Origin: Streptomyces sp. WAC05374
GTDB taxonomy: Bacteria > Actinomycetota > Actinomycetes > Streptomycetales > Streptomycetaceae
Assembly (NCBI RefSeq): GCF_004353505.1
Contig: NZ_SMNQ01000005.1
Coordinates: 186,001-250,000, forward strand
Length of the DNA: 64,000 bases
Reading direction: 5' to 3'
In this document: positions 55,891 through 64,000 of the stretch, one piece after another
How the letters are laid out: each line of letters opens with the position of its first letter
Position numbering within the stretch: the first letter of the stretch is position 1
Position numbers and translations under genes: made by a program
The notes under the pieces: generated by a model
What the model saw: only the letters and a program-made list of their open reading frames with translations
Told to the model about the DNA's origin: nothing
The model's database searches: none

Positions 55891-58754
55891 GTGACGATGT
55901 TGACCAGCTTGGGCGCCCGCACGATCACCTTGCGGATGCCCGCGCCGCCGAGCGCCGCGACGACGCCCGCGTCGGCCAGGGCCAGGGCCTCCAGGTCGGC
56001 GTCCGTGATGGACGGCGAGACCTCCAGGCGGGCCTTGACCTTGCCCTTGATCTGGACGACGCAGGTGACGGTCTCGTCCACGACGTACGCCGGGTCGGCG
56101 ACCGGGAAGTCCTGGTGGACGACCGACTCGGTGTGGCCCAGCCTGCGCCACAGCTCCTCGGCGATGTGCGGGGCCAGCGGGGCGACCAGCAGCACCAGCC
56201 GCTCGGCGACCGACCGGGACACCGGGGCGCCGGTCTTGGTCAGGTAGTTGTTCAGCTCGGTGACCTTGGCGATCGCCGTGTTGAACCGCATGGCGGCCAT
56301 GTCCTGGCCGACGCCGTCGATCGCCTTGTGCAGGGCGCGCAGGGTGTCCTCGTCGGGCTCGGTGTCGACGACGGTGACCTCACCGGTCGACTCGTCGACG
56401 ATGTTGCGCCACAGCCGCTGGAGCAGCCGGTACTGGCCGACCACCGCGCGCGTGTCCCAGGGGCGGGAGACGTCCAGGGGGCCCATGGCCATCTCGTACA
56501 GGCGCAGCGTGTCCGCGCCGTACTCGGCGCAGATCTCGTCCGGGGTGACGGCGTTCTTGAGGGACTTGCCCATCTTGCCCAGGACGCGGCTGACCTTCTC
56601 GCCCTGGTACCAGAAGGCGCCGTCGCGCTCCTCGACCTCGGCGGCCGGGACGGCGATGCCGCGCGCGTCCCGGTAGACGAAGGCCTGGATCATGCCCTGG
56701 TTGTAGAGCTTGTGGAAGGGCTCGGCCGACGAGACGTGGCCCAGGTCGTAGAGGACCTTGGACCAGAACCGCGCGTACAGCAGGTGCAGTACGGCGTGCT
56801 CGGCGCCGCCCACGTACAGGTCGACGCCGCCGTGCGGCTGCCCCTCGCGCGGGCCCATCCAGTACTGCTCGATGGCGGGGTCGACCAGCGCGGAGTCGTT
56901 GTGCGGGTCCAGGTAGCGCAGCTCGTACCAGCAGGAACCGGCCCAGTTGGGCATGGTGTTGGTCTCGCGCCGGTACTTCTTGGGGCCGTCGCCCAGGTCC
57001 AGCGTGACGTTGACCCAGTCCTCGTTGCGCGACAGCGGCGTCTCCGGCTGCGTGTCGGCGTCGTCGGGGTCGAAGGTGCGCGGCGAGTAGTCCTCGACCT
57101 CGGGCAGCTCCAGCGGCAGCATCGACTCGGGCAGCGCGTGGGCGATGCCGTCCTCGTCGTAGACGATCGGGAAGGGCTCGCCCCAGTACCGCTGGCGGCT
57201 GAACAGCCAGTCGCGCAGCCGGAAGTTGACGGTGCCCTCGCCGATGCCCCGGGCGACCAGCCAGTCGGTGATCCTCGCCTTGGCCTCGACGACGCCCAGG
57301 CCGTCCAGCGAGATCTCGTCGTTCGCCGAGTTGACGATCTTCGCGTCGTACGAGTCGAAGGCGTCGTCCCAGGTCGCGGGGTCGGTGCCGCGGTCGTCCG
57401 AGGGCTCGACGACACAGCGCATCGGCAGCTCGAAGGCGCGGGCGAAGGCGAAGTCGCGGCTGTCGTGCGCCGGGACGGCCATGATCGCGCCGGTGCCGTA
57501 GCCCATCAGGACGTAGTCGGCGATGAAGACCGGGACGCGGTCGCCGCTGACGGGGTTGATGGCGTACGCGCCGGTGAAGACACCGGTCTTGTCCTTGGCC
57601 TCGGCCTGGCGCTCGACGTCGGACTTGGACGCGGCCTGCTTGCGGTAGGCGTCGACGGCCTCGGCCGGGGTGGCGTGGCCGCCCGTCCAGACGTCGTGGG
57701 TGCCCTCGGGCCACGCGGCCGGGACGATCTTCTCGACCAGCTCGTGCTCGGGCGCCAGCACCATGTAGGTGGCGCCGAACAGGGTGTCCTGGCGGGTGGT
57801 GAAGACGGTGATGGCGTCGTCGCCGACGGCGAAGTCGACCCGGGCGCCCTCGGAGCGGCCGATCCAGTTGCGCTGCTGGAGCTTGATGGCCTCGGGCCAG
57901 TCCAGCGCGTCCAGGTCGTCCAGCAGCCGGTCCGCGTAGGCGGTGATGCGCATGTTCCACTGGCGCAGCTTGGCCTTGAAGACGGGGAAGTTGCCGCGCT
58001 CGGAGCGGCCGTCGGCGGTGACCTCCTCGTTGGCCAGCACGGTGCCCAGGCCGGGGCACCAGTTGACGGGCGCGTCGGAGGCGTAGGCCAGGCGGTACTG
58101 GCCCAGGACGTCGGCGCGCTCGGCGGCGGTCAGCTCGCTCCACCCGCGCGTGGTGCCGGGTACGGGGCGCTCACCGCTCTCGAAGAGGGCGACCAGCTCG
58201 GCGATGGGGCGGGCCTTCTTCGCCTCGTCGTCGTACCAGGAGTTGAAGATCTGGAGGAAGATCCACTGGGTCCACTTGTAGTAGTCCGGGTCGATCGTGG
58301 CGAACGACCGGCGCTTGTCGTGGCCCAGGCCCAGCCGGCGGAGCTGGACCTTCATGTTCTCGATGTTCGCCTCGGTCGACACGCGCGGGTGCGTGCCGGT
58401 CTGGACCGCGTACTGCTCGGCCGGCAGGCCGAAGGCGTCGAAGCCCAGCGTGTGCAGGACGTTGTGCCCGGTCATGCGCTGGTGGCGGGCGAAGACGTCG
58501 GTGGCGATGTAGCCCAGCGGGTGGCCGACGTGCAGGCCCGCACCGGAGGGGTAGGGGAACATGTCCATGATGAACTTCTTGGGGCGGGCCACCACGGCCG
58601 GGTCACCGGCCAGGTCGCCGCTCGGGTTGGGCGCCTCGTAGGTGCCCTCGGCGTCCCAGAAGTCCTGCCAGCGTGCCTCGATGTCGGCGGCCATGGCCGC
58701 CGTGTAACGATGCGGGGCCGCTGCCTCGGCAGCGGCCGTGTTCATCTCGCTCAT
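55884..58754 (-). CDS. leuS: Leucyl-tRNA synthetase
   Basis: A 956-residue class I synthetase that charges tRNA-Leu. The HIGH motif appears as LHVGHPLG (HVGH, residues 75-78) and KMSKS as [11 protein letters not shown] (near residue 720). The long insertion between them is the editing domain. The ATG at 58754 (MSEMNTAA) follows AAGGA; a second ATG 9 nt on is possible. Upstream lie a leucine-rich leader peptide and a terminator-like hairpin, so expression probably rises when leucyl-tRNA is short. The frame to 59048 covers this leader region and is not coding. Confidence 0.97.
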   Translation of the reverse strand: MSEMNTAAAEAAAPHRYTAAMAADIEARWQDFWDAEGTYEAPNPSGDLAGDPAVVARPKKFIMDMFPYPSGAGLHVGHPLGYIATDVFARHQRMTGHNVLHTLGFDAFGLPAEQYAVQTGTHPRVSTEANIENMKVQLRRLGLGHDKRRSFATIDPDYYKWTQWIFLQIFNSWYDDEAKKARPIAELVALFESGERPVPGTTRGWSELTAAERADVLGQYRLAYASDAPVNWCPGLGTVLANEEVTADGRSERGNFPVFKAKLRQWNMRITAYADRLLDDLDALDWPEAIKLQQRNWIGRSEGARVDFAVGDDAITVFTTRQDTLFGATYMVLAPEHELVEKIVPAAWPEGTHDVWTGGHATPAEAVDAYRKQAASKSDVERQAEAKDKTGVFTGAYAINPVSGDRVPVFIADYVLMGYGTGAIMAVPAHDSRDFAFARAFELPMRCVVEPSDDRGTDPATWDDAFDSYDAKIVNSANDEISLDGLGVVEAKARITDWLVARGIGEGTVNFRLRDWLFSRQRYWGEPFPIVYDEDGIAHALPESMLPLELPEVEDYSPRTFDPDDADTQPETPLSRNEDWVNVTLDLGDGPKKYRRETNTMPNWAGSCWYELRYLDPHNDSALVDPAIEQYWMGPREGQPHGGVDLYVGGAEHAVLHLLYARFWSKVLYDLGHVSSAEPFHKLYNQGMIQAFVYRDARGIAVPAAEVEERDGAFWYQGEKVSRVLGKMGKSLKNAVTPDEICAEYGADTLRLYEMAMGPLDVSRPWDTRAVVGQYRLLQRLWRNIVDESTGEVTVVDTEPDEDTLRALHKAIDGVGQDMAAMRFNTAIAKVTELNNYLTKTGAPVSRSVAERLVLLVAPLAPHIAEELWRRLGHTESVVHQDFPVADPAYVVDETVTCVVQIKGKVKARLEVSPSITDADLEALALADAGVVAALGGAGIRKVIVRAPKLVNIVTA

Positions 58755-58813
58755 GATCCTTAAAGCTCCATCGATCGTCTCTGCCGGCTGCCGCTGTGTC
58801 GCGCGGCGAAATG

Positions 58814-58838
58814 AAAAATCCCCTCGCACAGGAGGGGA
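58814..58838 (-). promoter_or_regulatory. leuS leader attenuator hairpin
   Basis: On the minus strand TCCCCTC-CTGTGC-GAGGGGA (58838-58819) is followed by a T-run down to 58814, the form of an intrinsic terminator, about 60 nt before leuS. An alternative stem can form upstream: GCCGCGC at the end of the leader peptide (58891-58885) pairs with GCGCGGC (58846-58840), directly before the terminator's 5' arm. Confidence 0.62.
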
Positions 58839-58881
58839 CGCCGCGCCGATTCCGGCCGGACCTTTCATCCGCCGGTACTGA

Positions 58882-58920
58882 TCAGCGCGGCTCGCTAAGC
58901 AGAAGGCGTACGGCACGCAT
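58882..58920 (-). CDS. leuS leader peptide, [12 protein letters not shown]
   Basis: A 12-codon frame upstream of leuS with three consecutive leucine codons CTT CTG CTT. The core CTTCTGCTTAGC differs at one position from CTTCTCCTTAGC in the leuA leader, and both peptides share M-R-x-x-x-L-L-L then S or LS. TACCCT on the minus strand (58932-58927) ends 6 nt before its ATG, so the RNA may begin at the start codon. A hairpin with a T-run follows. The frame is too short for ordinary gene calling. Function is inferred from position, codons and the parallel with leuA. Confidence 0.7.
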   Translation of the reverse strand: MRAVRLLLSEPR

Positions 58921-59168
58921 GGCGTCAGGGTACCGCAGGGCCCGTACGAGCCGCATCGCCGTTCCACGGGCCGTCGCCCGCCCGGGAGGGCGCCGGAGGG
59001 CACCAAAGGCCTCAGGGTTACTCCGCGTATCGCCCCTATCCGGGGCAACGCCAGAGTCAGTTGTCGGCCGTTCCGAACCTTAAACGCTCAAAGCTCGTAC
59101 CGGTTGGTATGCGTCGACTTAGCATGCGGCCACGGGACCTCTTTTCCGCACCACTGGAGTCGCTCCCC
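58921..59168. other. Intergenic region between the leuS leader and the divergent membrane gene
   Basis: About 250 bases that should hold both promoters. On the minus strand TACCCT (58932-58927) with TGCGGC 17 nt upstream is the candidate leuS promoter. No other gene, repeat or clear operator was seen. No plus-strand promoter was identified with confidence. Confidence 0.5.
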
Positions 59169-60509
59169 ATGAACCCTCATCGCAAGAACCGCTCATCGCC
59201 CGCCGCGCAGGCCGGTATGAGCAAGCCGGTACAGGGCGGGCTGTCCGCGGCTGCGCTGGTACTCATACCCGTGCTCGCGATCGGCGGGAGCGACAGCTTC
59301 CGGGCCGCTCTGGACTTCACCACGGGCGTCCTCTCCCTCGTGTCGCTCACCGCGTCGGTGGCCTGGGGGCTGCTCGCGACGGACCGGCTCCTCCTCTCCA
59401 CCCGCCACCGGCTGCTCGCCCAGGCCGTCCACCGCACCACCGCGGTGGCCTCCCTCGGCTTCCTCCTCCTCCACGCCACCGTCAAGGTCTCCCTCGGCCA
59501 TGTGGCGCTCGTCGGGGCCCTCGTCCCCTTCGGCCTCGGAGTCACCGGCACGTCCGGACTGATCGGCTTCGGATCGCTCGCCGGGCTGCTGATGGTGATC
59601 GCCGCCTCCACCGGCGCCGCCCGCAGCGCCCTGGCGGGCCGCGGCACCATCGCCGCCCGCTGGCGGCCCCTGCACATGCTGGCCTACCCGGCCTGGTGCT
59701 GCGCGCTCGTCCACGGGCTCTACGCGGGTCGCCCCGCCGCCACGTGGGTCACCGCCATGTACTGCCTCGCGCTCACCGGCGTGGCCTGTGCGGTCTCCCT
59801 GCGGATGCTGCCCCGCCCCGTCCAGCAGCGCCTGACCGACCGCGTCCTCGGCCTGATCGGACCGGGCGCCGACAAGCCGGAGCGCGGCCGCCGGCGCCGG
59901 GACCCCTCCGTTTCGCCGCTCCCGGGGGCGTCGGACATCGCCCCGCCCCAGCCCTTCGGGGCCGCCTTCGAGCAGGAGCTGCGGCGGGAGCCGGCCACCC
60001 GCCCCGAGCAGTCGGCCCCCGACCGTCCCCTGGGCCGCCCGCGCGAGCAGCCCCGGACGCTGACCCCGCCGTCCTCGCCGCTGTACGAGCCGTCCTTCCC
60101 CCCGGCCTCCCCGGCCCCCACGAGGGCCTCCTCCGCCACCATGGGCGCCGGCATGTCCGCCGGTTACCGGGCCGTGTCCCTGGGCCACACCTCCCCCGGC
60201 GTCCCTTCCGCGGGCGGCGCGGGAACCGGCGGCACCGGCCAGGACGTCCCCTACGCGGAGCGCGTCCCCATGACCGAGGAGCTGCCGGTCGTGACCGACG
60301 AACCGGCGACCCGGCCCGGGTACTGGCCCACCCCCTCCCCGCCGCCGCCCGCCCCGTCCCCCACCCCGCCCTCCTACGACACCTCATCCCCGTCGTACGC
60401 CTCCCCGTCCCCCTACAGCTCCACCGACCCCTCTGAGCCCGCTCCGGGCCCCTTCCAGCAGCCGCCCGCGGGCGAGCCCTGGACCGCACCCGCAGGAGAC
60501 CGCACGTGA
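59169..60509 (+). CDS. Membrane protein, cytochrome b/ferric-reductase-like, with disordered tail
   Basis: A 446-residue protein. Residues 20-235 form about six membrane helices with histidines in helical segments (QAVHRTTAVASLGFLLLHAT and RPLHMLAYPAWCCALVHGLY) in the spacing of bis-haem b or ferric-reductase-type proteins. Residues from about 240 on are Pro/Ser/Gly-rich and disordered (PTPSPPPPAPSPTPPS). The ATG at 59169 has GGAG 9 nt upstream. It overlaps the NuoF-like gene (GTGA), so it is probably the membrane partner of that flavoprotein. Haem binding is inferred, not shown. Confidence 0.72.
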   Translation: MNPHRKNRSSPAAQAGMSKPVQGGLSAAALVLIPVLAIGGSDSFRAALDFTTGVLSLVSLTASVAWGLLATDRLLLSTRHRLLAQAVHRTTAVASLGFLLLHATVKVSLGHVALVGALVPFGLGVTGTSGLIGFGSLAGLLMVIAASTGAARSALAGRGTIAARWRPLHMLAYPAWCCALVHGLYAGRPAATWVTAMYCLALTGVACAVSLRMLPRPVQQRLTDRVLGLIGPGADKPERGRRRRDPSVSPLPGASDIAPPQPFGAAFEQELRREPATRPEQSAPDRPLGRPREQPRTLTPPSSPLYEPSFPPASPAPTRASSATMGAGMSAGYRAVSLGHTSPGVPSAGGAGTGGTGQDVPYAERVPMTEELPVVTDEPATRPGYWPTPSPPPPAPSPTPPSYDTSSPSYASPSPYSSTDPSEPAPGPFQQPPAGEPWTAPAGDRT

Positions 60510-62089
60510 ACGCCCCGCTCCCCGACGTCCCCGAAGTCCGCGTCGTCGGCCTCCCCCAGCTCACCCAGGGCTTCGACCTGGTCGAGCGGCTGGACCTCCA
60601 GATGCACCTCAAGGTGCACGGTCCGCTCGAACCGATACCCGGCGAGCGGCTGGCACAGCTCGCCGAGGAGATCTCGCTGCGCGGCCGGGGCGGCGCGGGC
60701 TTCCCCTTCGGCAAGAAGCTGCGCGCGGTCGCCAAGGCCGCGATCCGGCGCGGGGTGCGTCCCGTCGTCGTGGTCAACGGCAGCGAGGGCGAGCCGGCCT
60801 GCCGCAAGGACACCGTGCTGCTCAACCGCGCCCCCCACCTCATCCTGGACGGCGCCCTGCTGGCGGCCGAGGCCCTGGGCGCCCGCACCCTGGTGGTCGC
60901 GGTGACCCGGAACTCCACGGAGGTCTCCATCCGGGCCGCGCTCGCCGAGCGGGGCCTGTCCGACCGGCGCGGGCAGCAGCTCCGCGCGCGTGTCGTCCGC
61001 ACCCCGGAGCGCATGGTCTCCGGTGAGGCGTCCTCCGTGATCCGCGCGGCGAACGGCGGCCCGGCGATCCCGCCCGGCCGCCGGGAGCGGGCCGCCGAGT
61101 CCGGGGTGGGCAACGCGCCGACGCTGCTGTCCAACGCCGAGACGTTCGCGCAGCTCGCCGTAGCGGCCCGGATCGGGGCGGGCCGCTACGGCCAGCACGG
61201 CCTGGACAGCGAGCCGGGCACGGTGATGCTGACGATCTCCGGGCAGGTGGCCCGGCCCATGGTGGTGGAGGTGCCGACGGGCGTGCCGATGCGGTACGTC
61301 CTCCAGCTCGCCGGCGCCCCGCCGGTTCCCCAGGGGGTGCTGACCGGCGGCTACCACGGCAACTGGATCGACTCCATGGCCGTGGACAACTGCGTCATCT
61401 CGCGCGAGTCCATGGCGGCCGTGGGGGGCGCCCTGGGGGCCGGCGCGATCCTGCCCATCGGGCCCGAGACCTGTCCGCTGGGCGAGGCGCAGCGCGTGGC
61501 GAACTGGCTGGCGGCCGAGACGGCCGGCCAGTGCGGGCCGTGCCGCCTCGGCCTGCCCGCCGCGGCGGGGGGCCTGTCGGACGTGCTGAACGGCGGCGGG
61601 CCGGCCGCCCTGGAGGCGCTGCGGGAGGTCACGCAGGCCGTGAAGGGCCGGGGCGTGTGCAAGCACCCGGACGGGTCCGCCCGGTTCTTCGGCTCGACGC
61701 TGTCCGCCTTCACGGACGACCTGGCCGCGCACGTCCTGCACGGCGGCTGCGGGCGCCCGACGATCGGTGTGCTGCCGCTGCCCGAGCCGGGCTACCAGGA
61801 GGTCGTGGAGTCCATCCCGAGCGGCGAGAAGCTGGCGGTGGACTGGACGCTGTGCAAGGGCCACGGGCTGTGCGCGGACATCGTTCCCGAGCTGATCCGG
61901 ATGGGCCGCGACGGTTACCCGGTGCTCGCGGACGCGTCCGTGCCGGTCCACCTGCGGGACCGTGCGCAGCTCGCGGTGCGGCGCTGTCCCGAGCTGGCGC
62001 TCCGCCTCGAGCAGGGGGCCCAGGAGCGTCCGTCCCGTCCGGCGTTGCCCAGCGCCGACCGCAAGGCCCTTGGCAGCGGGCGGGGTTGA
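60506..62089 (+). CDS. NuoF-like NADH/FMN iron-sulfur protein with ferredoxin-like tail
   Basis: A 527-residue homologue of complex I subunit F. RGRGGAGFPFGKK and VVNGSEGEP form the FMN/NADH sites (near residues 58-100), an SLBB-like part follows, then the cluster region ETAGQCGPCRLG with Cys later in GVCKHPDG. In true NuoF the motif is ESCGxCxPC; here the first cysteine is Ala, so one ligand of the [4Fe-4S] cluster is missing. The C-terminal VDWTLCKGHGLCADIVPELI looks like a small ferredoxin site. No other complex I genes are adjacent; the partner is the overlapping membrane protein. Confidence 0.85.
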   Translation: MNAPLPDVPEVRVVGLPQLTQGFDLVERLDLQMHLKVHGPLEPIPGERLAQLAEEISLRGRGGAGFPFGKKLRAVAKAAIRRGVRPVVVVNGSEGEPACRKDTVLLNRAPHLILDGALLAAEALGARTLVVAVTRNSTEVSIRAALAERGLSDRRGQQLRARVVRTPERMVSGEASSVIRAANGGPAIPPGRRERAAESGVGNAPTLLSNAETFAQLAVAARIGAGRYGQHGLDSEPGTVMLTISGQVARPMVVEVPTGVPMRYVLQLAGAPPVPQGVLTGGYHGNWIDSMAVDNCVISRESMAAVGGALGAGAILPIGPETCPLGEAQRVANWLAAETAGQCGPCRLGLPAAAGGLSDVLNGGGPAALEALREVTQAVKGRGVCKHPDGSARFFGSTLSAFTDDLAAHVLHGGCGRPTIGVLPLPEPGYQEVVESIPSGEKLAVDWTLCKGHGLCADIVPELIRMGRDGYPVLADASVPVHLRDRAQLAVRRCPELALRLEQGAQERPSRPALPSADRKALGSGRG

Positions 62090-62098
62090 GAAAGGAGG

Positions 62099-62130
62099 AA
62101 GGCGGGCCATCCGATCGGATGGCCCGCCTT
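62099..62130. terminator. Perfect palindrome between the NuoF-like gene and tRNA-Ala
   Basis: A perfect 32-nt palindrome (16-bp arms, AAGGCGGGCCATCCGA onward) just after the NuoF-like stop and before the 3' end of the convergent tRNA gene. Probably bidirectional. Confidence 0.82.
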
Positions 62131-62140
62131 CGTCGTGCTG

Positions 62141-62213
62141 TGGAGCTAAGGAGAATTGAACTCCTGACCTCCTGCATGCCATGCAGGCGCTCTACCAACT
62201 GAGCTATAGCCCC
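62141..62213 (-). tRNA. tRNA-Ala (GGC)
   Basis: The minus strand reads GGGGCTATAGCTCAGTTGGT at the 5' end, with D-arm, then anticodon arm CCTGC-ATGGCAT-GCAGG (anticodon GGC, codon GCC), variable loop, T-arm with TTCAATT, and acceptor 3' arm TAGCTCC plus discriminator A. The acceptor stem has one G-T pair. The CCA end is not encoded. Length is 73 nt. Confidence 0.95.
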
Positions 62214-62292
62214 TTGCGGTGTGCCGCCCTGTGGGGTGTTTCTCCCCTTGTGGGTCTCCCTCGCGGGTTTCCCTCGCGGCGACACAGAGAAC

Positions 62293-62321
62293 ATTACACG
62301 GTCCCCCCGGTGGTTCACCAA
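62293..62321 (-). promoter_or_regulatory. Candidate tRNA-Ala promoter
   Basis: On the minus strand TTGGTG (62321-62316) and TGTAAT (62298-62293) with a 17-nt spacer, about 80 nt before the mature tRNA. Between them and the tRNA lie short repeats of the type CGCGAGGGAAACC / CGCGAGGGAGACC. Confidence 0.45.
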
Positions 62322-62390
62322 ATCGTTTGTGGGCGGCAGGGCTCCGGCCGGTGGCGGCGCCCTTCGCCGGGGCCGGTAGCGTCGCCCTTC

Positions 62391-63602
62391 GTGACCGTGA
62401 CATCGACCCTCCGGGCGCGCCTCAGGGAGCTGCCCCTCGCCGCCGCCGCGACGGCCTGCCTGCTGTCGTTCGCGGCCTTCTGGATGGCCCAGCGCGCCGC
62501 CAACGTCACCATGCTGGACCTCTCCGTGTACCGGGCGGAGGGCGAGACGGTCCTGGCCGGGGGCGACCTGTACGCGATGCGCGCCACCTCGGCGAACCTG
62601 CCGACGACGTACCCGCCGTTCGCCGCGCTGCTGTTCACGCCGCTGACGCTGCTCGGCGTGCCGGAGATGCGCACCCTGGCCACGGCCGGGAACCTGCTCC
62701 TGCTGCTGGCGCTGGTGCACCTGTCGCTGCGCCTGGTGGGCAGGGGCCGGCCGGGCACGGCCCTGTGGGTGGCCGCGGTCCTGGTCTGGCTGGAACCGGT
62801 GTGGACGACGCTGCGGTACGGGCAGATCAACCTGCTGATCGCGGTGGCGGTGCTGTGGGACCTGACCCGGCGGGAGAACAACCGGTGGGCCGGGGTGGGC
62901 ATCGGTCTGGCCACGGCGGTGAAGCTGACGCCGGGGCTGTTCGTCGTCCTGCTGCTGGTCGTGGGGGTGGCACGCGCGCGTGCGCACGGGTGGGAGCGGG
63001 GCCTGCACCCGTGGCTGCGGCAGGCGGCGACGGCGACCGGGGTGTTCCTCGGCGTGACCGTGGCGTCCGCCGTCGTCCTGCCGTACGACTCGCGCCGCTT
63101 CTGGACCGAGATGATCTTCGAGACGAGCCGGGTCGGGCGCAAGGAGGAGACCGCCAACCAGTCATTGAACGGGGTGCTGGCCCGGCTGCTGCACACCACC
63201 GATCCGGGGGTGTGGTGGCTGCTCGCGGCCGCCGTGGTGGGTGTGGCGGGAATCACCGTCGCGGTGCTGGCGGCGCTGCGGGACGACCGGCCGGTAGCGG
63301 TGGTGGCGTGCGCGACGACGGCGCTGCTGGTCAGCCCGATCTCCTGGTCGCACCACTGGGTGTGGTGCGTGCCGATGGTGATCCTGCTGGCGACCCGGGT
63401 GCGTCCGGCCTGGACCGCCGGTACGGCGCTGGTGTTCGCGTCGTTCGCCCTGTGGTGGGTGCCGCACGCGCCGGCCCCGGTCCGTCTCGAACTGCACCAG
63501 AACGGCTGGCAGATGCTGCTGTCGGGGCTCTACACGCTGGTGGGGCTCGGCCTGTTGGCGGCGGTCGGCGTCAGGCAGTGGCGAACGAGTAGAACCGCTT
63601 GA
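62391..63602 (+). CDS. Membrane glycosyltransferase, GT87 type
   Basis: A 403-residue protein with about ten membrane helices, of the GT87/DUF2029 type (polyprenyl-phosphate sugar-dependent mannosyl- or arabinosyltransferases). DLSVYRAEGETVLAGGDLYA near the N-terminus and TLRYGQINLLIAVAVLWDLT in the middle are family-like. The GTG at 62391 is chosen because TAGCGT ends 8 nt before it (likely leaderless); the longer open frame crosses the tRNA region. It would build cell-envelope glycans on the outer membrane face. The exact sugar is unknown. Confidence 0.82.
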   Translation: MTVTSTLRARLRELPLAAAATACLLSFAAFWMAQRAANVTMLDLSVYRAEGETVLAGGDLYAMRATSANLPTTYPPFAALLFTPLTLLGVPEMRTLATAGNLLLLLALVHLSLRLVGRGRPGTALWVAAVLVWLEPVWTTLRYGQINLLIAVAVLWDLTRRENNRWAGVGIGLATAVKLTPGLFVVLLLVVGVARARAHGWERGLHPWLRQAATATGVFLGVTVASAVVLPYDSRRFWTEMIFETSRVGRKEETANQSLNGVLARLLHTTDPGVWWLLAAAVVGVAGITVAVLAALRDDRPVAVVACATTALLVSPISWSHHWVWCVPMVILLATRVRPAWTAGTALVFASFALWWVPHAPAPVRLELHQNGWQMLLSGLYTLVGLGLLAAVGVRQWRTSRTA

Positions 63603-63804
63603 GGGTGCAGTGCTCGTCGAGCAGCCGCCCGTAGATGGGCTCCCCCTCGAGTTCCCGATAGGTCTCGATGGGGTCGCCCTTTATGATCAGCGCCCGCGCG
63701 CACTCCTCGCACCAGTACTGGTACTCGGGGTTGACCGGGTCCATGTCGCGGACGATCGGCGTACCGCTGCCGCACCAGTCGCATTTCCGCCTGTGTGCAC
63801 CCAT
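63571..63804 (-). CDS. Small Cys-rich (zinc-ribbon-like) protein
   Basis: A 77-residue protein. RRKCDWCGSG and YWCEECARAL supply two CxxC pairs that probably bind zinc, after which GDPIETYRELEGEPIYGRLL forms a helix. The ATG at 63804 lies 3 nt after the stop of the 54-residue gene (TGATTGATG), so the two are translated together. It is convergent with the GT87 gene, which ends 31 nt inside it on the other strand. The function is unknown. Confidence 0.75.
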   Translation of the reverse strand: MGAHRRKCDWCGSGTPIVRDMDPVNPEYQYWCEECARALIIKGDPIETYRELEGEPIYGRLLDEHCTLKRFYSFATA

Positions 63805-63807
63805 CAA

Positions 63808-63972
63808 TCAGCTCCAGCCGTGGCCGCAGGACGTGCACACATAGGACACCCCGCCATTGTCACCGAGTACTTGGGCGACGTGGGACGAACCGCACGCGGG
63901 GCAGGTGAGTCCGGAGCGCGCCCGCGCCGCGGTGAGCGGGTCGGAAGCATCCTCGGAACCGCTGGCCGACAT
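63808..63972 (-). CDS. 54-residue zinc-ribbon protein
   Basis: A short gene reading MSASGSEDASDPLTAARARS, then GLTCPACGSSHVAQVLGDNG and a last part with YVCTSCGHGWS. Two CxxC pairs form a zinc ribbon. GGAGGGAG lies upstream (its last GGAG 6 nt from the ATG), and the stop is 3 nt before the next small gene's ATG, so a two-gene unit is likely. It would be missed by length cut-offs. The function is unknown; a nucleic-acid or protein-binding role is possible. Confidence 0.78.
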   Translation of the reverse strand: MSASGSEDASDPLTAARARSGLTCPACGSSHVAQVLGDNGGVSYVCTSCGHGWS

Positions 63973-64000
63973 CGCGCACTCCCTCCCGTCCGGATCGTCG

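Noticed and set aside
58755-58935. T-box riboswitch upstream of leuS
   Set aside because: Only GGTACC is present, located at the promoter rather than in an antiterminator, and no specifier or stem I structure was seen.
58755-59048. Long N-terminal extension of leuS
   Set aside because: It would cover the leader peptide and attenuator and reads as non-protein sequence; the known N-terminus starts at 58754.

Overview
The window is chromosomal DNA of a high-GC actinomycete, almost certainly a Streptomyces. It is very GC-rich, with strong third-position G/C bias that opens long false frames on the opposite strands. It carries Streptomyces-type families (Scr1/DUF5753 regulator with a DUF397 partner, DUF3097, a SpoIIE phosphatase with an anti-sigma-type ATPase domain) and the conserved actinobacterial order uppS-recO, era, ybeY-phoH, hrcA-dnaJ, lepA/rpsT/holA/comEC/comEA, leuS. 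No transposase, integrase, prophage or CRISPR array was seen.

Layout. 1-1810: end of a zinc-type ABC importer (ATPase fragment, permease) and its Fur-family regulator. 1821-4041: YcxB-like protein, uppS and recO on the minus strand. 4167-8567 is more accessory: a ribbon-helix-helix/PIN toxin-antitoxin pair, two small overlapping minus-strand genes facing a DUF5753 regulator plus an internally duplicated DUF397 gene, an unknown protein and a beta-propeller protein. 8584-15000: membrane protein, ferredoxin-NADP reductase, an unknown protein, a nitroreductase-like/hemerythrin fusion, an ornithine cyclodeaminase homologue and a TerB-like protein. 15144-23570: leuA with a leucine leader peptide, an M4 protease with an emfourin inhibitor, era with a zinc-less cytidine deaminase relative, a lipoprotein, and a regulator/MFS exporter pair. 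23587-31852 is mostly minus strand: mmcQ/yjbR, corC-like, ybeY, phoH, a sugar kinase, an adenosine/adenine deaminase, rnz and hinT, with one plus-strand MFS gene. 31893-38637: TPR protein, TPR-AAA ATPase, rsmE, nitronate monooxygenase, dnaJ, hrcA and a CIRCE operator. 38738-45722: an MBL hydrolase and a DUF3097 gene (plus strand), then hemW, the SpoIIE phosphatase and fadD (minus strand). 46000-55685: lepA, rpsT, holA, comEC-comEA, degV and a coiled-coil membrane protein. 55884-62213: leuS with a leader peptide and an intrinsic-terminator-like hairpin, a membrane haem-type protein with a NuoF-like flavoprotein, and tRNA-Ala(GGC). 62391-63972: a GT87-type membrane protein and two short Cys-rich proteins, one only 54 residues long.

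The most interesting observations are regulatory. leuA and leuS each follow a short reading frame with a run of leucine codons, [15 protein letters not shown] and [12 protein letters not shown]. The two frames share an almost identical 12-nt core, and the leuS one is followed by a hairpin with a T-run. This predicts that leucine synthesis and leucyl-tRNA charging are tuned by the same leader-peptide logic. Other points worth a second look are the membrane-cytochrome/NuoF-like pair with one missing cluster cysteine, the cytosolic M4 protease-inhibitor pair, the DDN-hemerythrin fusion, the TPR/AAA pair and several apparently leaderless genes.

Start codons were chosen from ribosome-binding sites, overlaps and remembered family N-termini. 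Family assignments come from motifs and memory, not from database searches.
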